Shown piece by piece: positions 42,728 through 55,217 of a stretch of DNA of 64,000 bases. Both the position numbers and the translations under genes were made by a program. Origin of the DNA: Chrysemys picta bellii (Eukaryota > Chordata > Testudines > Emydidae); assembly GCF_011386835.1 (NCBI RefSeq), contig NC_088794.1, forward strand, positions 89,698,009 to 89,762,008. The letters are read 5' to 3'. The notes under the pieces were generated by a model. It did not search any database. It worked only from the letters and a program-made list of their open reading frames with translations, and was not told where the DNA came from. The first letter of the stretch is position 1. Each line of letters opens with the position of its first letter.

Positions 42728-45700
42728 TCTTTAAGTGAGCCAAGGCACAGGTTGTTCTGAAATGACAATAGGCAGTGATGATTTAGGGAATATACCCATT
42801 ATTTATAGTACTGCATACACTATTTAATGAAATCAGTAAAACAGATTAAGTACAAACAAAAAAAGAAATCTCTTAAATGAAGTCATCCCTTCTTTTTTGG
42901 GGGGAGGGGGGAATAATCAGATTATAAGGCTGTTTCCACTATAAGAAGTGAGTTATTTGAGGTTAAGTGCTACTCTTTATTCTTTTTGTTAAAAGCCAGC
43001 TTTGCTTTGTAGTTGTTTTGAATCAGTTTTGACATCACAATAATGATGATTAGCTCATTTGAAGGTAGTGCTGATAATCTAAATGCTTATATTGTTGGAA
43101 AGGGAGTGGAGGAATGAAATGTTTGAAGGTGGTTAATTTCTTTCCTTGAAGTCTGGAGAAGTGAAACACAGGGGATACCTTAAACTGGATCTCATGGAAT
43201 AAAGTAGTTGCTGTGTTTGTGCTTGAGGAAAACCAGGTAAAGAGGGAAAAGAGGAGGGGGCAGACTTCAACCTCATTCTTCACTCTTTTCCATTTTATAT
43301 TTTCAAAACTAGTGACATTGAATGCCTTACCGTATATCTTTTCATGAATAAAATATACACATACGCTGACCAATTATAAGGTTGATCATGTTCATTTAAT
43401 GAGGAATGCACCTATTCATTTCTGATAGCAGCAGTACAAAAAGGGAATTGCTCAACTTAAAGGAAAATCTCCTTGTGTAACCTTGACTACTGCGTGTGTG
43501 TGACTTTTTACATGGAGAAGACATTTTTTTCTAAAATGTGTGTGTGCATTTCTGCAGTATTGCTCACAAGATTTCTTTAAAATAGTATCTGCACTGAATA
43601 TTTTAGTAATGCTGTTTTTAATGAATCCCTTAATGCATGCTGGCCTAAATGTATTGTGAGCTGTGTCCTTAGCTGATAATACAATGTAAATTTGTTTTTG
43701 GGGGGCGGGAGGGGAAGGTGTCAGATTTCATTAGATTCCAGCTCTATCTGGATGAACTTAGATTGGTGTTTCCTCTAGAAAGCAATCCTTTCATGATGAA
43801 ACTCTGACTCAGACCCTTGACCATTGTGAATGCTATGTGGGAGTTAAGTGTTAACTTTCTTAAGTTTAAATCATAAAGCAATTTTCTAAGGAGAAAATAG
43901 AATTTTTTTCCATAACATTTGCTTGTAGTCAGCATAAGTGTTGATTGAATAACATGTAATTGCCGTTTTGTTTGATGGAAAGGTTGGTCATTATTTTTCT
44001 ATTTAGAAGGTGCAATCAAGCCAAACTAGCTCCTTTCCCCCCTCCTTTTGGGGAGGATCAGAAAAGTGGAAATAATAAAGCAAAAGTTTGCATTAGAAGT
44101 CTCAAAGAAATGGTTTAAAAATTGTATTTCACTGTCAAGGCTTTCATGCCTTAGGCCATCAGATGTCATACCAGTCATTAAGTCAGAAACAATGTGGGAA
44201 TTTGAGATTTTTTGCTGGTAATATTTAAAAAAAACTCATTGCATTTCCTTTTTCAATGAGTTTTTTTTTAATGGGAGCCTTCATAGAGTTCAGGTAGTAG
44301 AAGTGTCAGAATTACATGATAGACATTATTTGAATAATGAATTAAATCTTCGTAACCATAGATAATTAGGAACAGAAAAACTTTTAAGTTGCCTGTGTAA
44401 TTGGCCTACACATGGTCAGTTGATTAAGGAAAATGCACTTAGTATGTTGCTCAGCAATGCATTGAGTAGGTGCTACTGCTGTTATTTTGTGTTTAGTTGT
44501 TAGTATTACTAGTTGAGATGGAAATACGAGGTTAACAATTATGGTTAAGTGAACTTTTTATATTGCAAAGTGACAAGCAAAATGGGGTCACTGGCTGTGA
44601 CTTGAATGTAGGAATCTGCACAAAGGTGGGAGTTTGTGACTACTAGCAGGTGTAGATGTGAGCATAAGAATAAAGAAGTCTAAGGGGGAAATAACTGAAA
44701 TAGAGAATGGAAATGAAATTTTAATTGGGATTTGTGCACTGCTGTATTCTTCATTGGTCTTTATTATTTCTGCCTTAACATGTCCGATCATCACTTCTTT
44801 GTTCATGGATTTTCTTTTTTCTGTTTATCCCTCTTGGTCTAGCAAATGTCTTTATTGCTTTCTACATTTCTGTAGCTATTGTTTTAAGTCTATTTTGATC
44901 GTGTGTCCAAAAATCTTACCTCCATTCCCCATGCCTTCAAAATGACGGAGAGGTTTTTCCTTGTCTATGAACTCTCTTGCCTATGGTATCTCAAGAACTT
45001 TATTGCATTCTAATGTAACTTCTCTCCTCAACCTTATTAATATTTCTCAGCTCTATATCTGACACACTTTTATTTGCAAAATTGTAGACTCTACTATTAC
45101 TGAACATAGATTTTATCTTACCAAAACAATTATTTAATTCTGTTTTTGTTCTCCTTAGCAAGAGTATTTGGTTCAGGAAGATCAGATTCTTGCAAACAGA
45201 GGAAAGCCAAGTGAAAAAAGGACAAGCCACTGAGAAAACACACAAGTTACTCTAGTATGTGAAAGAGTTGAGGCCCATTTCACTCTTTTGTATCTGCTTT
45301 CTGTATTATACTATAGTGTATTGATTGTAGAGAAGAAAAAAGCACAGTTTTCTCCATATCAATAGTTTAATCCCTTCAATAAGGGGTGTGCTGCTAACTA
45401 TTTCAGTTCTTTGTGCTACTGGTTGGAAATCCAGGGTATCCCACTGTTGTGTGGAAACAGTTGCACCATTGCCCTCATCAAAATTTTGATCACATAGATT
45501 GGTTGGCTTTCTAATGTTGATATTTCCAGTGCTTTAAAAATTATTCTGATTGAACCTGCATGTTGGTTTGTTGGAAACAATATTTTATGTTGGTGTTTCT
45601 TTGGCTGTCAACATGTTAACGTGATTAACTTTTTAAAAATTTGTATGATAATTCCATAATATCTTTATGTCCTTGCTTTATTTACTTTGAAATCAGTGTT

Positions 45701-46519
45701 CAGATTATTCTTCTTTTGTTCACATGTGCAGTAGCTGAACTTTTTCCAGTGCTGTGCACTGTCTATCGGAAGGCAGGATGGAGGCTTTACTGTTCTGGAA
45801 TTCCTCTTCCTGAAGAAAGATTGCTTTGTTATTTCTATATAGTATCTAGTATGAAAATGGACTTCCACTAATTTCAAGTTACCTGCTATCCAGAAAACTG
45901 CCCACATTCTTTTCCAGGTTTTAAGAGACTTTGCCTAAAGCTTCTTTGTTAAAGGGGGTACAGACCCCAATCTGTTATTCCTTTAGCAATGCAGCATTCT
46001 GCATTTAAAACTAATCATACGTTAAATATCCTTTTTGTTAGCAGGAAAAAATACATGTTAGATTGTTCCATGGTTTACGTTTCCAGGGAGATATGACTCA
46101 GTGGCTTGACTTCAAATAGATCTCTCTAAATGGGAAATTTTAAGTAGGTTAATCTTAATGTATCAGTGAATTCATTTTAAATGATGGACATTAAGCTGAA
46201 TTTGTTTAAAGTGGTATCTTATGGGATGTGAAAGGTTGTGGTGGTTCTTGGTTTTTAATTAAAATAAAAACCCCAAACTGGGAGAGAGCTTGTACACTTT
46301 ACCGTACACGTGCTAGATGGATGCCTAAATATTATATCTTGAGGGTGCTGCTAAAAATGGCAATGGGACTATAACTATCAGTGAGTTTGAGTAGCAATAT
46401 TTTAGTGCCTCAGACTGGTTCTAGCTTTTTCTAAGCAGTTGCTTTGTAAAACTAATGTAATGCATAGCAGTATCAGTTCTACCCCTGGGTTCTAGATAGC
46501 AGTCTTATACTTTGGTGTC
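42728..46519. other. No recognised gene; candidate first intron
   Basis: About 3.8 kb of AT-rich sequence, free of recognisable transposons, immediately after the CpG island. Low transposon load next to a promoter is common in first introns with regulatory content, but no specific element can be named. Confidence 0.45.
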
Positions 46520-46527
46520 AGTTGGGA

Positions 46528-47154
46528 CAGGAGTTCTCAACCTTTTTCTTTCTGAAGTGCTTTTTCAAGATGATATAAAAACTCTATGGTCTACCTGTGG
46601 CACAGTAACTGGTTTTCTGCATATAAAAGCCAAGGCTGGCGTTTAGGGGTAGCAAGCAGGGCAGTTGCCTGGGTCCCTATGCTACAGGGCTCTGCCGAAG
46701 CTACATTGCTCAGACTTTGGCTTCAGCCCCAGGCAATGGGGCTTCAGCTTTCTACCCTCGGCCCCAGCGAGTCTAAGGGCTGGTCTACACTGGGGGGCAG
46801 GATCGATCTAAGATACGCAACTTCAGCTACGTGAATAGCGTAGCTGAAGTCGAAGTATCTTAGATCGATTTACATTGGGCCCTCACGGCGTGGGATCGGC
46901 GGCTGCGGCTCCCCCGTCGACTCCACTACCGCTGCTCGCTCCGGTGGAGTTCCGGAGTCGAAGGGGAGCGCGTTTGGGGATCGATATGTTGCATCTTAAC
47001 GAGACGCGATATATCGATCCCCGATAAATTGATCGCTACCCGCCGATACAGCGGGTAGTCTGGATGTACCCTAATGCTGGCTCTGCTTGGCGGCCCCCCC
47101 AAAACCTGCTTGCGTCCCTCCAGCTGGTCCCAGACCCCTGGTTGAGAACCACTG
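46528..47154. mobile_element. hAT (MER5/Charlie-like) element, family E, carrying a Harbinger MITE
   Basis: The left end CAGGAGTTCTCAACCTTTTTC is inverted relative to the right end CCCCTGGTTGAGAACCACTG. The flanks AGTTGGGA and GGTTGAGG agree at five of eight bases, compatible with an eroded duplication. The words CTTCAGCCCCAGGCAATGGGG and GGCTTCAGCTT fill the left half. A Harbinger MITE with its own TAA duplication splits the right half. Confidence 0.7.
46777..47071 (-). mobile_element. PIF/Harbinger-type MITE, TAA duplication
   Basis: TAA at 46774-46776 and 47072-47074. The ends GGGCTGGTCTACACT and AGTCTGGATGTACCC are inverted. Inner inverted pairs include CTTCAGCTACGTGAATAGCG against CGTAGCTGAAG, and TGTTGCATCTTAACG beside ATATCGATCC. 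This complete 295-base copy defines the family of the fragment at 382-550, which lies in the opposite orientation. Confidence 0.88.
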
Positions 47155-47162
47155 GGTTGAGG

Positions 47163-47883
47163 GGAGACCTATGAGTAGCTGCAGAGACACTGGAGTCCTT
47201 TGTCTGTGGGCTCAGGAAGAGAATCCTGTGTATCTACATTAACATAAGGGCTAGATATTTTTTTTTCTTTTTAACATGGAAGCTTAAATTCTACAGAAGT
47301 TAATGAGTTTGGTCCTTTTTATTCAGCTTCCTCTTTACTAATACAAGTAGACAAGTGGGATTTTCCAACTCTGGATTGGGACCTACCATGAGCCTGTTTT
47401 GCTTAGTGTAACAACATTAGCTTAGTTGTTCTGAAGATTTTTGTTTTCTTTGTGTGAATGTTCCTAAAGAGAACGTCATTTGAATAGAGCAAATTAATTA
47501 ATTAATTACAAATAAATCTCTGCAATTGGTGAGTTTCATAATCACTATTGGATGATGCTTTTTAGTGCTGTTTCAAAGAGATCTGAATATATAAAACCTC
47601 TGTAGATTTCTGTTTAGTTAGATCAAAATTCATCCTCGCTGCTTCTATTCATAGTACTTTTGAAACTTAAATGCCTGGTTCAGATAATGATAAGTATGAT
47701 AGAATGATAAGTATCAGCCATAGAGTTGTATGCAGCTGTTCATTACTGACAGACTTATTATCGTAGTCCTGGAAAATGCAAGGTTCTGTAAAACAACTTG
47801 TCTATGTATAAATTATCTGGATTATTTTTGTGTTGAGATATGTTTTGTGTGTGTACTTTCAAAATAGCATTTCTAAGCGTTAT
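47163..47883. other. No recognised gene
   Basis: AT-rich sequence with an ATTA-type simple repeat at about 47492-47508. Confidence 0.4.
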
Positions 47884-48090
47884 TGGGAGATGGGGGTGAC
47901 TTTCTGGTTAGTGCATAGGACGGTGAGACAGGAATTCCAAGTTGTAATCCCAGCTCTGAGATGGACTCCTTCAGTGACTTTGGGCACAGAATTATCCTCT
48001 CTGTTTTAATTTTCCCATCTGTAAAATCGGGATAACATTTACCTCACAGGTGTTAAGGACTATTTCAGTGGTTTGAAAATGTAAAGGTTT
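47884..48090 (+). repeat. MIR-type (CORE) SINE
   Basis: CTGGTTAGTGCATAGGACGG (eroded tRNA-like head), then CAGTGACTTTGGGCACAGAA, TTTTCCCATCTGTAAAATCG and GGATAACATTTACCTCACAG follow the MIR order. Confidence 0.78.
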
Positions 48091-49979
48091 CAATCAAATA
48101 GATCATGGGGAAAATGCCATCTGTTGGCTTTTAAGTATTGATAACTGATGTAAATATTACTGTCACAACAGATTTGCCTTTAAACCAGTTTATTCTTCTT
48201 GTTGGTTTCTTTTGTTTTGTCTTGGTATGAAGTGCTAACTGTAGTAGAAATTGAGGACATCTATAAGGAAAAGTTGTCTTTCAAATCTGTTTGAGAAGAG
48301 TTCTTTTACATTGAAACATAGTCCCTGCCTGTTGGTATCACAGTGTCAGTTTTAATAGTATCTTTCCTTCAGCCAGGAAAGTAAGCAAATATCTCGCTTC
48401 ACATCTGTTGCCTACTTTGTTGCATAGCCAAGTACAGCTAATGGTTGCAAGAGGTGACACGTTGCTTGACGAAAACATGTACAAAAAATACATGTCGCTG
48501 TTCTGTCCAGTAACTACCTAGTTTTGACATAATACTGAAAAACTTAAGTTTTTGTTTTTGAAATTAAAATATATGTATTGTTTACTTTATGACCTGTTTT
48601 GTTTCTAAGTCTTAAAATAACAAATTGCAGTTGTTACTTCCATGCTTAATGTAAAAGAATCATCTCTTTGTATTTCATATAGTCACCTGAAGTATACAGT
48701 GCAAATCTTAGACCTTTTGTAGCAAATATTTCAAAAAGAATGTGTTCTTCAACTTTTTCCAGTCTCTCTCTGGTTCAGATAAATGATGGAGAAAAGTAAG
48801 CACTAAATTATGAAGTGGCAGTTGTAGGAATTTCTTAGCTGTCTTTTAAAAAATCCAAAGCATCTTAGTAGCAAACTTTTTGTGGCTCAGCTAAAATGTT
48901 TTGTACTCTTTTCATGTGTAGTCCATTTTGTGTTTTTTTTTCGCTTGGGATATCAGCAGTGTCATCCATGGCTATCCACGTGCTTTAATTATGGCTGTGA
49001 GGTTGCAGACCTCTGTGGCAGAAATCCTGATTTCTTTTATCCACTGACATCTAGGAACTACACACTTTTCTGTAAGAGGCCAATAATAAAACATCATGTT
49101 TTTTAATGTCTGTCTTTGAACAGTGCAATAAAGTGAACTCTCAAACTTCTGAAGAGCTGATGCTTGCAGAATAAAGCAAACTTCACTTGCTGTTGCATTA
49201 CAAAGGCGAGACCTAGTGTACCAGTGGGGAGGAGGGGGGGGAAGTAGATTAGAAATTCGTGGACAACAAATAATAATTTATATGCCCCTGAGAATGTGGA
49301 AAAGTAAATTCAAACCGGTAAAGACTTTTTTGAGAGGTATTGTCTCAGTGCAAATAGATATTTATTTTTTACAGATTCATATAATAACTAAGACTATCAC
49401 TTCACAGGAAAACTATTATTTTGAATTTGATCACAGGTAAGTGTATCTTATAGTCTTGTTCAAGACAACACTTCTTTACTGAATTGGCAGTCTGAATTCT
49501 TTAGATTGTAAGAATGAACTACTCAGGTAAGGAGCAACACTGTTTGGACTCTATATTTCCCCTTCTCCTTAGTCATTTTAATTAACCTATATTTGCATGG
49601 AACTATTTAATTGGATGGTGGCAAAGGAGATGTTTGTACATGTCTCATGTAAGTGGATACTGCACTCTGCAGAGTAAATGTTAGTGGGCCTGCCAGGTTT
49701 CTGCTGGATACAATCCAGGCTTCTAGCATTAAATGCATAATTTTGAAAGACTAAATTGGATTTTAAGCTTCTAGGCTATGCTGAAGGACTGAATAATTCT
49801 ACAAGTTTTATATGTTCTAATCCCTTAAAAAACAAAACAAAACACCTAAAAACTTCTTGACTTCATAAATTAGTATGTATCTTTTACAGACTACATTACA
49901 TTAGCAATATTGTTGTAGTTTCAATTCTGAAGTTGGCTAAAACTTTTGTTGTACATATTTTGGTGACTCTTTTTAAAAA
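48091..49979. other. No recognised gene
   Basis: AT-rich sequence with one G run near 49226-49240. No typed frames or paired ends. Confidence 0.4.
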
Positions 49980-49987
49980 AAGGAGAC

Positions 49988-50341
49988 CAGTGGTTCTCAA
50001 ACTTTGGGGTCCTGACCCCATTTTAATGGAGTTGCCGGGGTTGGTGTTAGACTTGCTGGTGCCCGGGGCTGGGTCTGAAGCTGAAGCCCTGAGCTGGAGG
50101 GCTTCAGCTCTGGGCAGCAGGGCTCAGGTTACAAGCTCCCTGCCTGGGGCTGAAGCCCTTGGGTTTTGAGTGCTTCCCCTTCTCCCCGCTCAGGGCAGTG
50201 GGGCTCGGGCTTTGGTGCCCCTCCCCCGGGGGGGCGGCAGGGTTCGGGCAGGCTCAGGCTTCGGTCCACCCTCCCAGGGTCAAGTAGTAATTTTTGTTTT
50301 TAGAAGGGGGTCGCGGTGCCAATGACCTTTAAGAATCTCTA
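49988..50341. mobile_element. hAT (MER5/Charlie-like) element, family E
   Basis: The left end is CAGTGGTTCTCAAACTTTGG. The right end AATGACCTTTAAGAATCTCTA is its eroded inverted partner. Flanks AAGGAGAC (49980-49987) and AAGTAGAC (50342-50349) match at seven of eight bases. The inside is full of GGCTGAAGCC / GGCTTCAG words on both strands. Confidence 0.78.
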
Positions 50342-50349
50342 AAGTAGAC

Positions 50350-50802
50350 CATTATATTACTTTTCATGGTTTTCAACAGCCTGAGCAAAGAATGAAACCT
50401 GGAGAACAACTTTCAAGCTAAAGCAAACTTGTGAAGGCAGAGAAAGAAAGCAATTTACTTGGCCAGTTCTTGTTCTTGCATTTTCCCTCTCCAGTTATTG
50501 AAAAAGGTCATGTTTGAATAAGGCTGTCTTCCTAACTGTCCCACTAGGCTTTCTGCTGCCTTCTGCAGTGAAGTCATCAGCCTGTATTTGACATAGCTTT
50601 GTTTCCATGGAAGTTACTGTGATGTCAAAAAGTCAGCATTGTATCTTCACTGCAGTATCCTGCAGAAAAAGTAGAGGTGATCTTTATTAAAACACCAATG
50701 CCTCTCTTAATTAGAAAGAGGAAATTATGAAATATATACTAAATGAAAATGGAATTGTATGGTTTTTCCTAAGATGAAAAGGTTTTTTTTTTTTTTGCTT
50801 TA
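50350..50802. other. No recognised gene
   Basis: AT-rich sequence; nothing recognisable. Confidence 0.4.
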
Positions 50803-50805
50803 TTA

Positions 50806-51311
50806 AAGGCTTGTCTATGTCGGGAAATTGACTGCAATAGTTGTTAGGGAATAACTCCCCATGTGGATGCACTTACTCAGGGTTAAGAGTGTCTTTTTCC
50901 GGTTTAGTTTAATTCAGTTTGGAAGCAGATTAAGCTAACCTGTAAAATGGCACTCTGATTTCTGAAAAAGAGGGTATGTTTAAACTACCGCTTATGTTGG
51001 TATAACTTATGTCGCTCAGGGTGTGAATAAGCCACCTCCCTGAGAGACATAAGTTACAGTGACCTAAACGCCGGTGTGGAGAGTGCTATGTCGGCGGGAG
51101 AGCGTCTCCTGCCAACATAGTTGCTGCTGCTCATTGTGAGTGGATTAATTAAGTCGATGGGAGGGCTCTCTCAATGCAGCTGTGCCTCTGTAAACTCTCT
51201 AGTGTAGCCATAGCCAGAGTGTCCACACAGGAAGATATTGTAGAATTGCTATTCTGCTTTAAATTCACATCTTAATTTATTGCAGAATAACTCACTCCTG
51301 TAGTCAAACCC
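50806..51311. mobile_element. PIF/Harbinger-type MITE, TTA duplication, outer element
   Basis: TTA at 50803-50805 and 51312-51314. The left end AAGGCTTGTCTATGTC is inverted relative to the right end CTGTAGTCAAACCC. Left and right parts are separated by an inner MITE at 50972-51215. The right part matches the element at 32132-32379. Confidence 0.78.
50972..51215. mobile_element. Inner MITE nested in the Harbinger element
   Basis: The left end GGGTATGTTTAAACTACC and right end CTAGTGTAGCCATAGCC are inverted and of Harbinger type. AGAG is seen on both sides rather than TTA/TAA, so target choice or later change is unclear. The inside has ACTTATGTCGCTCAGGG and its inverted partner CCCTGAGAGACATAAGT. 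Confidence 0.65.
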
Positions 51312-51314
51312 TTA

Positions 51315-52294
51315 ATCTTTAAACCTACTTAGATTTGTTTGTCGTTTAATAACTCTGTCATGACATCCTTTAATATGAGCACTGTGGTACAAGTGTTTAC
51401 TTTCAGATGTGAAAAGAGAATTTTAAAGAACTATCAGTATCTAGGCTAAATAAAAAGAGAGACTAACCTTTCTTCTCTCCCCCCCCCCCCCCCGAATGCT
51501 AAAGGAATTATCTGTTTGTGACAATAAAATGGATATTATGGATGTAATCATTCACATAAATGTTGATGTGGTCAAGATTTTTAAACTGAGTGATAACTTA
51601 AAATGACTATTTAAACAAGTGAATAGCAATGAACAGGTAACTCTTACATGACAAGATTCAATCCATCCTAGTTAGGAACACTGCTTTGGTAAAATATAAC
51701 TAGTCAAAAAAGCTATTATATGTTGACTGCCAGTTTGGTCAAACCCCAATATTTACAAGTGAATGCTTTCACACTAGAAGCAGCTGAAAGGACATTTTGC
51801 AATTTTCTGTAGTTGGACAACTACCATTTTATTCCTTTCTTTTAATGTGTTTAATTTCAGCGTCTCATTACTTACAGGGAGATATTTATCTCAAAGTGCC
51901 AACACGTTTATTCCTGTCAAGGACAAGAGAGCACACGTTGTGGACGTGCTCTTCAGCTTGCTCAGCACCTGATACGGTATACCAGTTTCAGAAAACTGGA
52001 ATAACAAATACTTATTTCAGACCATCATCTGAGCAAAATGGGGGGGGGGGGGAGAAATATGAAAGTTAGACTTTGGTCTTGTTCGTTGACTTATTATTTA
52101 TAATAATTGAATTTCTGTAGTGCACAAGCAAGACTGATCACATACAGTCCCATCATCAATAAGTGTACAACCAAAGAAGACAAATAACCCTGTGAAGGAT
52201 TGGAAGAGGAAGAGATTTTGGGTATTTATGATTTTTAAAAATAGCAAATTTGTATATGTTGCAAGTGTCAAGTATTCCTAATTACTTTTTAGCC
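51315..52294. other. No recognised gene; homopolymer runs
   Basis: A 15-base C run is at 51479-51493 (just after the MITE region) and a 13-base G run at 52040-52052. No typed frames. Confidence 0.45.
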
Positions 52295-53640
52295 TAGCCT
52301 TTATTAATTGGTTGTTTTCTCATGGATGTGAAAGCAGAAGGCTAGGAGATTTAAAGATGAAGAAGACAGTCGCCTTACAAACAACTTCAGGGAGAAGACG
52401 TAAGGGGCACTGTGGAAGAAGATATTTGTGTGGGAAGCTGACAGATGGTCAATTGAGACCAGCATCTTGGGCAGATTGGGGCATGCATGATGCTGTAAGA
52501 AACAAGGAGAGAATTAGGGAGGAGAACAGTTGTAGAGGGCTTTGAAGAGGAGAAGAAGCTTGAAGTTGATGTGGTGAAAGAGGTGTATCCAGGGAGAGAG
52601 TGAGAAGTCAAGGAAATTATTTTTTGCAGCTGTGTTTTGAATGGATTGGAGAGTGGAAATATGGGTGTTAAGGAGACTGGAGATGGTAATGAAAACAGGA
52701 GGTGATGAGAATTTTGTCTGTGGTCTTCAAACTGTGGGGCATACAGCCCCTAAGGGGATGTGGAGGAAAGTTTGGGGAGGGCGCAGCAGGGCCCAGCCTA
52801 GCCCCCATGAGGCTGTAGCTCTGCTCCGGCCCCATCCACAGCTCCACTCCATCCCCTGCTCCAGCCCCAGCTGCAGCTGCGCTCCACCCCACTTCCACCC
52901 CAGCTCTGGCTCCAGCCACAGCTACACTCTGCCCTCTGCCCAATTCTGGTCCCAGCCACAGCTCCACGCTGCCCCCTGCTCCATTGCCAGCCCAGCTCTG
53001 CCTCATTCCCTCTCTGTCCCCAGGCCAGCTCCGCCTCTAACCCCAATTCCTCCTTCCCCAGTTCAGCTCTCAGTTCTGTCTTCAGCCCAATCTCCTCTGC
53101 TGAGCCAACTGTGCAGTAATTTGGGGGTGGGAAGGCACAAACAAATTCCGTTACTGGTAAGTAGGGGGTGTGACAGTAAGAGTTTGGGCACCACTGGTCT
53201 AGAGAAAGAAAAGATAAGATCTTAGAAATGTTTTGGAACAAGAAGAGATGAGATTTGGATACAGCCTGAATGTATGGGGCAACAGAAATGGAAGAGTCAA
53301 ATGTGATCACAAAGTTACAGGCCTGAGAGATTGGGAAGCTTATCGTGTTAATGATAAAGTGGAGAGTAAAGAGAGTTTTGGTGGAAAGATCAGGAGTTTA
53401 GCTTTGGCCACGTTAAGTTAAAGTTGACAGCAGAACATCCAACATAAGAGAGTGGAGAAACTGATATTTGGGTCTTGTTGGAGGGTATTGTGGGTTTTGT
53501 TGTATTCCAGTAGTAGAAGAGGAGATTTTTGAGTCATTTGTGTAAATATGCTAGTTGAAACTATGTGAGCTGGACAGATCATCCAGAGAGAGGGTGTAAA
53601 GGAAGAAGAGATGGGGCTAAAGAGATGCTTTCCCCCTGGT
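52295..53640 (-). mobile_element. L2-type LINE, antisense, interrupted by hAT
   Basis: On the minus strand the RT segment TFDSSISVAPYIQAVSKSH followed by FQNISKI (53310-53205) matches the L2 pattern (GV.FDSSLS...I....KS.FF.LRNI.KI). After the hAT insertion, translation of 52700-52450 gives STLQSIQNTAAK and INFKLLLLFKALYNCSPP, the next L2 blocks in correct order. Decayed YADD-like sequence lies near 53545. Old, many stops. Confidence 0.7.
52716..53200. mobile_element. hAT (Charlie/Buster-like) element, family D, inside L2
   Basis: GTGGTCTTCAAACTGTGG on the left and AGAGTTTGGGCACCACTG on the right are inverted, and the C-rich inside matches 25845-26271. GTCTAGAG follows the right end, but no matching duplication is left on the other side, where the first few element bases seem lost. 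Confidence 0.75.
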
Positions 53641-53695
53641 TTCCCTGTGGTTCCCTCTTGGAGAGTGAACAGAGAGGTAGGGGAATGGAAACACC

Positions 53696-53696
<1 letters not shown>

Positions 53697-53727
<31 letters not shown>
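53697..53727 (+). repeat. 31-base C homopolymer
   Basis: Uninterrupted C run. Length is likely polymorphic and may be affected by sequencing. Confidence 0.9.
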
Positions 53728-53728
<1 letters not shown>

Positions 53729-54699
53729 CAATGAACGCTGCAAAGAACACAATCAGTCTGGAGTTTGGGCTGTTGCTTCTCTTCAGATTCTTGCAGGTAT
53801 CTCCAGCCCTAGCTGATTGCTAGGCCTTGGTCGTATAGTAGAACCTTTACACCCACAGCTTCACATAGGCCTTTTCCTAGTATGATTAGATGACGTAATG
53901 GCTAAAACACATATGCCTTCTTATACTAGAGCTATTGCTATCACCAGTGATGCAGCCCGGTGATGATAGTACATTTCTGCAAAAAATACTAGTGTAGATA
54001 CTAGTTTTAAGGTCTCTAACGCTGTTTATTGGTTTCTCATTTACAGTTATTTTAAACAGATCTGGGAATTAGATATTCATCTTGAGGTACTAGATATAAA
54101 GTTATAACAATGGATATTAAAGAAGGTATATTTGTTTTTGTGTGACCTTCTGTACTCCATTTACCTTCTTTACATGGAGCAAGAGTAGAGTTTCTGATGC
54201 AGGGCTGCGCTATTTCAGTAACATTTTACAGGTGGCAACAAAAGTTCTTGGCTGTGCTACAGTATGTGGGTGTTACATGCATATGCTTGCAGCTAAAGTA
54301 CTTAAGCACCATTGAGAGCTAACATTTTTAAAATCAAGTAATTATATGCACAGTATGATGCAGAGTACCCCTGTTTAAGTTGTGATTGGTTTATGCATCT
54401 ACACTGTTTAGCTGTAGCTGATAAATGAGGTAAAAACCTTTCCATTTTAGGGGCTTAAAGAGATGTTGCCAAATAAAAAATTCTTTTTGAATGCATGCAT
54501 ATTTTTTTAAAGAAAACGGATATCCGTACTTGTGTTATTAATAAGTTACTGTGTATTGTATTTGCATCACTTGATTTTCAGTGCAAATATTTCTATTTAA
54601 AAAATAAGAAATAGCAACAGGTACCTTCTTTGCTGTCACCAGGTGTAGGTGAAAAAAGATCTTGACATTTTGGAAAATCTTTTGACCTCTTAGGTCGAC
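53728..54699. other. No recognised gene
   Basis: AT-rich sequence; no typed frame, no paired ends. Confidence 0.4.
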
Positions 54700-54702
54700 T
54701 TA

Positions 54703-55214
54703 GGGCTGTAGTGTAGACATGCTTCTATGTCCACATTACCCTCCTTCTGTCTGTGGTGCGTTTCCTCACCTGGAGTGCTTCCACTGACTGAAGGCGAGTG
54801 TGGTGAGTGAGAGCCATGGCTTTCAGCTCCGTGTGGCTCCCTGCTAGGAGCCCAGGTGCCCCCCTGGGCTCTTGGCTCCCCATTCCCAGCTGGGAGTGGG
54901 GAGCCTCCTGGCTGCAGCCTGGTTGGGAGTGGGGAGCTAGGGACAGCTGCTGTCCAGCTTTATTGTCAATTTCATGGCTCTATGCTGGAGTCATGAAAAT
55001 GACAAGACAACCAACAGCCAACGTAAGTAAGGCAGTGTCTACAAAGATGCTGTGTTGCCCTAACTACCCTGACACACATTCTATGTCTCTCATGGAGGTG
55101 GAGTTATTTTGTCAGTGTAGTAGGGAATTACATCGGCAGGACAAGGCATACTGACCTAATTAGGTTGATGTAAACTACCTTACATTGATCTAACTGTGTA
55201 GCGTAGACCAGGCC
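54703..55214. mobile_element. PIF/Harbinger-type MITE, TTA duplication
   Basis: TTA at 54700-54702 and 55215-55217. The left end GGGCTGTAGTGTAGACATGC and right end GTGTAGCGTAGACCAGGCC are inverted. The left third has CCTGGAGTGCTTCC and GCTCCCTGC words. Near 54840-54960 are repeated TGGGAGTGGGGAGC words. Confidence 0.8.
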
Positions 55215-55217
55215 TTA

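Noticed and set aside
53565..53823. Proline-rich frames
   Set aside because: The proline stretch is only the translation of the 31-base C run.
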